Source: Eubacteriales bacterium
GTDB lineage: Bacteria; Bacillota_A; Clostridia; Christensenellales; Aristaeellaceae
Length of the DNA: 11,053 nucleotides
Direction of reading: 5' to 3'
Assembly: GCA_030528845.1 (NCBI GenBank)
Contig: JAUMYC010000067.1
Span: 1 to 11,053 of the forward strand
The notes under the pieces were generated by a model, which saw only the letters and a list, made by a program, of their open reading frames with translations, had not been told where the DNA came from and ran no database searches. Positions 6,090-11,053 of this stretch are shown here, one piece after another (position 1 is the stretch's first letter; every line of letters begins with the position of its first letter). Made by a program: the position numbers and the translations under genes.

Positions 6090-7007
6090 TTACTGAGCGG
6101 CGCCAGTCTGCTTCGCGACTTCCGCAGCCAGATCGTCCTGACGCTTCTCGAGGCCGTCGCCCATCTTATAGCGGGTGAAACGGACGATATCGAGACCCGG
6201 GCAGGCCTTCTTGATCATAGCGGCAACGGTGGTATCGGGATCCTTGACGAAGACCTGTTCGAGCAGGCAGACGTCCTTGTAGAACTTCACGATACGGCCT
6301 TCGACCATCTTCTCGATGATCTTCTCGGGCTTGCCTTCGTTGCGGGCCTGAGCGATGAGGATCTCCTTCTCGTGCTCGAGATGCTTGGGATCGACCTCTT
6401 CGCGGCGGACGTATTCCGGAGCAACGGGGGAAGCAGCGGCGATCTGCAGAGCGACGTCGTGCAGAACATTCTTGACCTCTTCGGTCACTTCGCCGCAGGT
6501 GGCTTCGACCAGAACGCCGACCTTGCCGCCCATGTGGATATAGCTGTCCACGGTGCCGTTTTCGGCGGCATAGCGGGCGAAGCGGCGGATGGTGATCTTC
6601 TCGCCGATCTTGGCGACCTTGGCGGTGATCAGGTCGGCCACGGTCTGCGCGTCGTCATACTGGCAGGCCAGCAGGGCGTCGACGTCGGCGGGGTTGTTCT
6701 TGATGATGACCTTGCACACGTCGGTGACCAGAGCGCCGAACTCGTCGGTCTTGGCGACGAAGTCGGTCTCGCAGTTGATCTCGACCAGAGCGCCGGTGTT
6801 GCACGCGGGGCAGATGTAGCTGCCCACGAGGCCTTCGGCGGCGATGCGGCTCTGCTTCTTGGCGGCGGCGGCGAGGCCCTTCTCACGCAGGAAGTCGATG
6901 GCCTTTTCCATGTCGCCATTGGTGGCGGCGAGGGCCTTTTTACAATCCATCATGCCGGCGCCGGTGCGGCCGCGCAGATCCATTACAACCTTTGCGCTGA
7001 TTTCCAT
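6090..7007 (-). CDS. tsf: Elongation factor Ts
   Basis: 305 residues. It is the nucleotide exchange factor for EF-Tu. The N-terminal UBA-like domain carries [12 protein letters not shown] at 15-26. The core signature [11 protein letters not shown] is at 76-86, with D82 and F83 expected at the EF-Tu contact. The second subdomain repeats the pattern with [15 protein letters not shown] at 154-168. The C-terminal module contains [14 protein letters not shown] near 248-261. In the first subdomain, the place that reads IHMGGK in the second is occupied by ICPACN (65-70), giving a CPxC-like cysteine pair near C79. The ATG (7005-7007) follows GAGGA at about 8 nt. It lies 94 nt after rpsB and is closed by the terminator at 6045-6076. 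Confidence 0.97.
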   Translation of the reverse strand: MEISAKVVMDLRGRTGAGMMDCKKALAATNGDMEKAIDFLREKGLAAAAKKQSRIAAEGLVGSYICPACNTGALVEINCETDFVAKTDEFGALVTDVCKVIIKNNPADVDALLACQYDDAQTVADLITAKVAKIGEKITIRRFARYAAENGTVDSYIHMGGKVGVLVEATCGEVTEEVKNVLHDVALQIAAASPVAPEYVRREEVDPKHLEHEKEILIAQARNEGKPEKIIEKMVEGRIVKFYKDVCLLEQVFVKDPDTTVAAMIKKACPGLDIVRFTRYKMGDGLEKRQDDLAAEVAKQTGAAQ

Positions 7008-7042
7008 AGCAATTTTCCTCCTGTCAGCTTCTCAGGGATAAA

Positions 7043-7072
7043 GCGCACGGGGCGCGCGGAGCGCCCCTGCGC
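7043..7072 (-). terminator. GC-rich hairpin between rpsB and tsf, possible attenuator
   Basis: GGGGCGC (7049-7055) pairs with GCGCCCC (7061-7067). The outer GCGCA (7043-7047) pairs with TGCGC (7068-7072), with C7048 bulged: twelve pairs in all. On the minus strand only TTTATCCC follows, so it is probably a leaky terminator or a processing and stability element. It could set the ratio of rpsB to tsf message. Confidence 0.5.
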
Positions 7073-7101
7073 AGAAACGCTTCTATATTATTATATCCGG
7101 A

Positions 7102-7836
7102 TTATTCCGCAGCGGCTTCGACGGCCTGCTCTTCCGGAGCGGCCTCGTCCTGCTCGCCCTGCTTGCCTTCGAGGACGGCGTCGGCCATCTTGCCGGCGAT
7201 CAGCTTCACGGCGCGGATGGCGTCGTCGTTGCCGGGGATGACGTAGTCGATCTCGTCGGGGTCGCAGTTGGTGTCGACGATGGCGACGATCGGGATGTTC
7301 AGCGCGCGCGCTTCGGCCACGGCGATGTGCTCCTTGCGCGGGTCAACGATGAACAGAGCGCCCGGCAGGCCCTTCATCTCGCGGATGCCGCCGAGGTTCT
7401 TCTCGAGCTTTTCGCGCTCGCCGCACAGCTTGATGACTTCCTTCTTGGGAAGGACTTCGAACTGGCCGTTGGCTTCCATCTGGTCGATGGCGTTCAGGCG
7501 GGCGATACGGGTCTTGATGGTGCGGAAGTTGGTCAGCGTGCCGCCGAGCCAGCGGTTGTTGACATAATACATGCCGCAGCGCTTGGCTTCGGATTCGATG
7601 GACTCCTGCGCCTGCTTCTTGGTGCCGACGAAGAGGATGTTCTTGCCTTCGAGGGCGACGTCACGGATGAACAGATACGCGTCGTCGATCTTGCGAACGG
7701 TCTTCTGCAGGTCGATGATGTAGATGCCGTTGCGCTCGGTGAAGATGTACTGAGCCATCTTGGGGTTCCAGCGGCGGGTCTGATGGCCGAAATGTACGCC
7801 GGCCTCCAGCAGCTGCTTCATAGAAATGACTGCCAT
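7102..7836 (-). CDS. rpsB: 30S ribosomal protein S2
   Basis: 244 residues. It is a structural protein of the small ribosomal subunit. S2 hallmarks are [18 protein letters not shown] near the N-terminus, [41 protein letters not shown], and the C-terminal [13 protein letters not shown] and [15 protein letters not shown] segments. The last 20 or so residues form an acidic Ala/Glu/Gln tail that varies between species. The ATG (7834-7836) has AGGAGGG about 8 nt upstream. It is first in the operon, with its own extended -10 promoter and a leader of about 100 nt. Confidence 0.98.
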   Translation of the reverse strand: MAVISMKQLLEAGVHFGHQTRRWNPKMAQYIFTERNGIYIIDLQKTVRKIDDAYLFIRDVALEGKNILFVGTKKQAQESIESEAKRCGMYYVNNRWLGGTLTNFRTIKTRIARLNAIDQMEANGQFEVLPKKEVIKLCGEREKLEKNLGGIREMKGLPGALFIVDPRKEHIAVAEARALNIPIVAIVDTNCDPDEIDYVIPGNDDAIRAVKLIAGKMADAVLEGKQGEQDEAAPEEQAVEAAAE

Positions 7837-7936
7837 GTGGGATTCCCTCCTTGTTTTTTACCACCCTTTGCTTCTCATCCCCGCGGGACGGTCCTGCCGC
7901 AACGCCGCGAAGATCTGCAAAGGTGCGTTTTCCCGA
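7837..7936 (-). promoter_or_regulatory. rpsB mRNA leader, possibly structured
   Basis: This 100-nt untranslated leader can fold by a long-range pairing. CACCTTTGC (minus strand, 7917-7925) matches GCAAAGGGTG (7862-7871) with one bulged base. It encloses a GC-rich section with further short stems and closes just before the AGGAGGG site. The geometry fits translational feedback by S2, which is known for rpsB in E. coli. For Firmicutes this is inference from one sequence. Confidence 0.4.
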
Positions 7937-7942
7937 AAATAT

Positions 7943-7971
7943 ATTATAGCAGAGGTTCGCGCGCCTGTCTG
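7943..7971 (-). promoter_or_regulatory. Extended -10 promoter of rpsB-tsf
   Basis: On the minus strand TGC immediately precedes a perfect TATAAT (7943-7948), forming an extended -10. The -35 region at 17 bp spacing reads CAGACA (7966-7971), four of six matches. It lies just past the double terminator of the acetyltransferase gene and about 107 nt before the rpsB ATG. Transcription would start near 7936. Confidence 0.75.
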
Positions 7972-7983
7972 CAAATTTTCCGT

Positions 7984-8032
7984 AAAAAAGCAGCCCGCAG
8001 GCGCAAAAACGCCCCGCCCTCCGCCTGCGGGC
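7984..8032 (-). terminator. Terminator A of the interlocked pair after the acetyltransferase gene
   Basis: GCCCGCAGGCG (7993-8003) is a perfect 11-bp inverted repeat of 8022-8032 with an 18-nt loop. On the minus strand it is followed after two bases and a C by six T (7984-7989). Its upstream arm lies in the loop of terminator B and its loop contains B's downstream arm, so both stems cannot form as simple hairpins together. Confidence 0.82.
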
Positions 8033-8045
8033 AAAGAGCGGGGCG
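8005..8045 (-). terminator. Terminator B of the interlocked pair
   Basis: CGCCCCGC (8010-8017) pairs perfectly with GCGGGGCG (8038-8045) across a 20-nt loop. It is followed on the minus strand by five T (8005-8009). It is the first of the pair to be completed after the acetyltransferase stop at 8060. Loop size makes it weaker than A, and it would compete with A for folding. Confidence 0.65.
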
Positions 8046-8059
8046 CAAAAAGGGGCGCT

Positions 8060-8872
8060 TTATCCCCTTGCGTCCATATAGGGATATTCGACCACGGCCT
8101 CCTCCGGCGCAAAGCCCGCCGCATAGGCCAGGCGGATGGCCGGCTGCAGGCGGCTCCAGATGTCCATCCGGGCGCGCCGCAGGCCGTTTTCGTTCCAATA
8201 TTCCCGCGCGCATTCCATCAGGAACTTGCCCGCGCCCTTGCCGCGCCAGTCCGGGTGTACCCATACGTTTTCGGCCACGCCCGCGCCGTCCTCGGCCCAG
8301 AGCAGCATCTCTCCGGCCGCGCCGTGCTCGTCGATGAGCAGCACGCGGGTGAAATGCGGCTTCGCGCGCGCCTGCTCGAGCCATGCCATGTCCCTCTTGC
8401 CGCCAAAGAGCGCGTTGGTGCGCTCCAGATAAAAGGCGCACTCCTGCTCGTCGATAAGATAATCGCGCAGCACGGTGAGCCCCTGCGGCAGCTGCGCCTC
8501 CAGCGGCTGTGCGCTCACGGGCGCGCCCATGCGCAGCACGGCGGATTTGCCCGAATAGCCCAGCACCTCCAACGAGGAGCCGAGCGCCTGCTGCTCGCCG
8601 GGCAGCACCTCCACGCGGATGCAGGCCTTGCCCTTTGCGTCTCTGGCCAGATACAGCGCGTGCGCCGTCGCCGCGCCCAGCAGCGCGTCCGCGGCGCTTT
8701 TGTCGCCCTGCACGCGGATGGTGAAGATCTCCGGCCTCTTTTCAAACACCAGCGGGCAGCTCATGCTCTCCACGCAGGCCTCGCCCAGATAATTCTCCAC
8801 ATCGTCATAGGCCACGAACGTATTTGCCGCCACGTGCAGGTCCTGTTCTCTGCTCTTGTATCGGATGATCAC
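8060..8872 (-). CDS. GNAT-family N-acetyltransferase (substrate unknown)
   Basis: 270 residues. Its C-terminal half is a GNAT fold using acetyl-CoA. VWVHPDWRGKGAGKFLMECA spans 203-222, with the CoA pyrophosphate loop R210-G211-K212-G213-A214-G215. The last motif, RLAYAAGFAPEEAVVEYPYM, is typical of the GNAT C-terminal strands. The first 140 or so residues lack that signature and may be a degenerate GNAT-like or substrate domain. The start is GTG (8870-8872), in frame, with GGAGAG seven bases upstream; the nearby ATG at 8877-8879 is out of frame. It lies 33 nt after the membrane glycosyltransferase-like gene, probably in the same transcript, and ends in a double terminator. The substrate cannot be told from sequence; a small amine or amino sugar is only a guess. 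Confidence 0.87.
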   Translation of the reverse strand: MIIRYKSREQDLHVAANTFVAYDDVENYLGEACVESMSCPLVFEKRPEIFTIRVQGDKSAADALLGAATAHALYLARDAKGKACIRVEVLPGEQQALGSSLEVLGYSGKSAVLRMGAPVSAQPLEAQLPQGLTVLRDYLIDEQECAFYLERTNALFGGKRDMAWLEQARAKPHFTRVLLIDEHGAAGEMLLWAEDGAGVAENVWVHPDWRGKGAGKFLMECAREYWNENGLRRARMDIWSRLQPAIRLAYAAGFAPEEAVVEYPYMDARG

Positions 8873-8905
8873 TGCCCATCTCTCCCCCGTGCCTTTTCCT
8901 TTCCT

Positions 8906-10408
8906 TTAGTATACCACCTCCGCTCCGTCTTTTCCAATCCTTTTTCCGTTTCGGCCGAGCGCGCCCTGCGCCGCGCAGAGCACGAGTACGGGCAGGAAAT
9001 TGATCCAATAGCGCCGGCTCGTCTCCCACAGGCTCAAAAACAGCAAAAGCCCCGGCAGCGCAAGGTACATCGCCCCGCCCGGCTCCTCGCCGCCCCGGCG
9101 CAGCTGCCGCACGCAGCCCAGCAGCGCCAGCGCAAGCTGCGCCATGTGTACGCCATTGCAGGCCGCCCGCCAAAGGCCGTAGTTCTCTCCGCCGGGCAGC
9201 AGCAGCTCCTGCAGCCATTGCGGCGCGGCGGGCGCATCGTCGTAATAATCCGAAAGCATGAGCGTGCCGTCGGAAAGGGCAATGCCCGTCTTGCGTGCAA
9301 GATGCCGCAAAAAGCCCGCCGGGCCGAGCTCGCCGATGCGCCGGACGATCTCCCCGTTGATGGCGGCTTTCGCCTCGCGCGCGTCCGCAAACGAGCGGGT
9401 GAATGCGTAATCCTGCGGGTTGTACGCGCCGTCGCCCCTGAGCCCCATCATGACCCAGTGCTGCACGGGCGTGTTCATCTGCGCGGCGCGCTGCGGGTCG
9501 AGCTGAGAGGGGTACAGGCTCTTGTGCAGCACAAACTGCCCCAGCGCGAACAGCAGCCCCGCCGCCAGCGCGAGCCCGAGCGCCGCCCGCCATTTTCCGC
9601 GCAGCAGCTGCCACAGCACCAGCGCGATGGGCATGATCAGCACCGTGATCTTGATCATCGCGCCCAGCGCGGCCATCACCCCCGCCGCCGTCCAAAGCAG
9701 CGCCTTTGTCCGTAGGCTCGCCGCGCGTTCCGCCCGCAGGGCAAAGAACAGCGCCCCCACCGGGAAGCAGATGCTCAGAAAATCCGTATAAAACGCGGCG
9801 CAGGAAAACCACAGCGGCAGCGTGCAGCCCAGCACCAGCAGCGCGAGCAGCCCCATGCGCGCGCCGCCCAGCTCCCGCGCAGCGCCGCCCGCACACAGGA
9901 TCATGCCCGTGCTGAGCACGCAGTTGAGCGCGCACGCCGCGATGTACGGATCCCAGCCGCGTGTGAGCGCAAACCAGCCGCGCAGCACGAACGTCGCGCC
10001 GAGATTGTTCGGAAAGTAATAAAAATACGTCTGCGCGTCAAAGGTCGGCGTGCTGCGCGAGGTGAGCGAGCCCGCCAGCCAGTTCTGCGCGCCCGTGAAG
10101 ACCGCGTCCGGATCCCACACGGGCGTGTAGCGGTAGGTATGCATGAACCAGACGGACGCCGCGACATATGCCGCAGCCGTCAGCGGCAGCGCGATGCGAA
10201 ACACCCTCTGCGCGCGCTCCTCCGGCGCCCTTTGCAGCGCCCGGCCCGCCAACACAAACAGCGCCCCGAACCCCAGCGCAAACGGCAGCGCAGCCGGCGC
10301 TCCGTTCTCTTTGCCCGAGATCAGATATGCCCAACAAAACGCCGTGCAGAGCACGACCGCAAACAGCGCCAGCGCCGTGCGGCGCAGCGTCCTTCTAAGC
10401 GTACACAT
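8906..10408 (-). CDS. Polytopic membrane protein of the GT-C glycosyltransferase type
   Basis: 500 residues with about ten hydrophobic segments, for example near 11-30, 39-56, 71-90, 155-175, 185-205, 208-225, 238-268, 275-294, 420-432 and 448-480. WDPD at 98-101, after the first membrane helices, is where GT-C enzymes place their catalytic acidic residue. YYFPNN at 130-135, HWVMMGL at 317-323 and the late WETSRRY at 461-467 fit lipid-phosphate-sugar-dependent GT-C (PMT/ArnT-like) membrane proteins. The likely role is sugar transfer from a polyprenyl-phosphate donor on the outer face of the membrane; donor and acceptor are unknown. I chose the ATG at 10406-10408, with GGGGA close upstream, because the longer version from 10465 has no ribosome binding site and adds a non-hydrophobic GC-rich leader. 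It probably forms a two-gene unit with the acetyltransferase. Confidence 0.75.
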   Translation of the reverse strand: MCTLRRTLRRTALALFAVVLCTAFCWAYLISGKENGAPAALPFALGFGALFVLAGRALQRAPEERAQRVFRIALPLTAAAYVAASVWFMHTYRYTPVWDPDAVFTGAQNWLAGSLTSRSTPTFDAQTYFYYFPNNLGATFVLRGWFALTRGWDPYIAACALNCVLSTGMILCAGGAARELGGARMGLLALLVLGCTLPLWFSCAAFYTDFLSICFPVGALFFALRAERAASLRTKALLWTAAGVMAALGAMIKITVLIMPIALVLWQLLRGKWRAALGLALAAGLLFALGQFVLHKSLYPSQLDPQRAAQMNTPVQHWVMMGLRGDGAYNPQDYAFTRSFADAREAKAAINGEIVRRIGELGPAGFLRHLARKTGIALSDGTLMLSDYYDDAPAAPQWLQELLLPGGENYGLWRAACNGVHMAQLALALLGCVRQLRRGGEEPGGAMYLALPGLLLFLSLWETSRRYWINFLPVLVLCAAQGALGRNGKRIGKDGAEVVY

Positions 10409-10592
10409 ATTCCCCGTCCCAACCCTTTCTGCCCTTGGCAGTTTTGCAGTTAGACGGGGGGGCATCGCCCGTGTTCCCGAAATCTCTCTTTTTTACAAAG
10501 AATAATCGTGCGCCCCTCAGCGGCGCGTCCGTAAAACAACTGAACCGACCTATACTTGCGATCATGGGTCGGGTTTCTTCCGGCGCACCGGA
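10409..10592. other. Intergenic region between the repeat array and the membrane protein gene
   Basis: No convincing gene or near-consensus promoter was found. Two short inverted repeats are visible on the minus strand: GGGC/GCCC near 10464-10475, and GCGCC/GGCGC near 10515-10535. A run of seven G (plus strand 10455-10462) is also present. Any promoter for the membrane protein gene should be here, but the best TATTCT-like -10 candidate has no matching -35. Confidence 0.4.
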
Positions 10593-11019
10593 GGCTCCCT
10601 TGTGCAAAGGGAGCTGTCAGCGAAGCTGACTGAGGGATCGACAGCCCGTCCGCCTCTGCGGGCACCTTGCTCTCAGGCAGCAGGTTTCTGAAATAGGGCT
10701 CCCTTGTGTAAAGGGAGCTGATTGAGGGATCGACACCCCCTCCGCCCCTGCGGGGCACCTTGCTCTCAGACAGCAGGTTTCCAAAATAGGGCTCCCTTGT
10801 GCAAAAGGAGCTGATTGAGGGATCGACACCCCCTCCGCCCCTGCGGGGCACCTTGCTCTCAGGCAGCAGGTTTCCAAAATAGGGCTCCCTTGTGTAAAGG
10901 GAGCTGACGGAGGGATCGACAGCCCCTCCGCCCCTGCGGGGCACCTTGCTCTCAGGCAGCAGGTTTCCAAAATAGGGCTCCCTTGTGCAAAGGGAGCAGA
11001 CGGAGGGATCGACAGCCCC
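10593..11019. repeat. Tandem array of a 93-bp palindrome-bearing repeat (4 full units, 1 partial)
   Basis: Units begin at 10593, 10697, 10790, 10883 and 10976. The last three full steps are exactly 93 bp and the first is 104 bp. Each unit opens with a hairpin: GCTCCCTT, a 5-nt GTG(C/T)A loop, then AAGGGAGC (10594-10614 in unit 1, with one change in unit 3's arm). It continues with a (C/T)GAGGGATCGACA-type block, a GCCCC/GGGGC mini-hairpin, ACCTTGCTCTCAG, and CAGCAGGTTTC ending in AAATAG. Unit 1 alone has an extra 12 bp forming GTCAGC-GAA-GCTGAC (10616-10630), flanked by GCTG direct repeats. Unit 5 diverges after about 11019. From memory, GGCTCCCTT...AAGGGAGCTG elements are scattered through intergenic DNA of gut Clostridia. 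No transposase gene is present. Confidence 0.9.
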
Positions 11020-11053
11020 GTCTTCGCTCAGGCTTTCTTTCGCCCCGGCAGCT

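Noticed and set aside
7084..7096. TATAAT-like sequence at the end of rpsB as a promoter for tsf
   Set aside because: No acceptable -35 box lies 16-18 bp upstream; tsf is more simply co-transcribed with rpsB.
6372..7241. Plus-strand open frame of 289 codons rich in Gly, Asp and Ala, antisense to tsf
   Set aside because: It is the antisense shadow of tsf codon usage; the Gly/Asp pattern mirrors the GCC and GTC codons of the real gene.
8877..8879. ATG as the start of the acetyltransferase
   Set aside because: It is out of frame with the gene by one base; the GTG at 8870-8872 is in frame and has a well-spaced GGAGAG.
7826..9715. Plus-strand open frame of 629 codons over the leader of rpsB, the acetyltransferase and the membrane protein gene
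   Set aside because: It crosses terminators, a promoter and two genes in antisense, has no start signal, and has a low-complexity Arg/Ala/His/Gln composition.
10450..10944. Minus-strand open frame of 164 codons with 31-residue repeats (VPRRGGG...DPSISS type)
   Set aside because: It is the translation of the 93-bp DNA repeat: 93 is divisible by three, so any stop-free frame stays open through all units, and another frame is open as well. No ribosome binding site, and the non-repeat part looks like random GC-rich translation.
10593..11019. CRISPR array
   Set aside because: The 93-bp units are contiguous near-identical copies without unique spacers, and no cas genes are present.

Overview
The window is a chromosomal segment of a high-GC anaerobic Firmicute. 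A Clostridia gut lineage of the Oscillospirales or Christensenellales kind is the best guess, from the conserved gene order, the AGGAGG-type ribosome binding sites, the MEP-pathway reductase and the character of the intergenic repeats. No taxonomic marker gene lies inside the window, so this is inference. Every gene I can support lies on the minus strand, so transcription runs from high to low coordinates.

Right to left: positions 10593-11019 hold four complete units and one partial unit of a 93-bp tandem repeat built around a perfect hairpin. Next comes a pair of accessory genes: a 500-residue multi-membrane-span protein of the GT-C glycosyltransferase type (8906-10408) and a 270-residue GNAT acetyltransferase starting at GTG (8060-8872). 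The pair ends in two interlocked intrinsic terminators (7984-8045). An extended -10 promoter then starts rpsB (ribosomal protein S2) and tsf (EF-Ts), which end in a strong terminator at 6045-6076. pyrH (UMP kinase) follows. A near-consensus promoter at 5170-5198 then drives frr (ribosome recycling factor), a 71-codon unnamed small gene, uppS (undecaprenyl diphosphate synthase), cdsA (CDP-diglyceride synthase), dxr (DXP reductoisomerase) and rseP (site-2 intramembrane protease). A perfect 16-bp terminator hairpin (316-352) closes the cluster.

Functionally, the main block is the classical rpsB-tsf-pyrH-frr-uppS-cdsA-dxr-rseP cluster. It joins translation factors and pyrimidine nucleotide supply to isoprenoid precursor synthesis (dxr), the lipid carrier for peptidoglycan (uppS), phospholipid synthesis (cdsA) and membrane proteolysis (rseP). 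Stop/start overlaps link frr to the small gene and uppS to cdsA; the small gene also abuts uppS.

At the left edge a consensus promoter (TTGACA, 17 bp, TATAAT, minus strand) fires out of the window. The transcript start resembles a ribosomal RNA operon leader, so a 16S gene may lie just beyond position 1.

I found no defence system, CRISPR array, phage, insertion sequence or clearly new multi-gene system. The points most worth a second look are the small gene between frr and uppS, the palindromic 93-bp array, the interlocked terminators, the possible rpsB leader, the cysteine at a normally serine phosphate-binding position in Dxr, and a CPAC motif inside EF-Ts.
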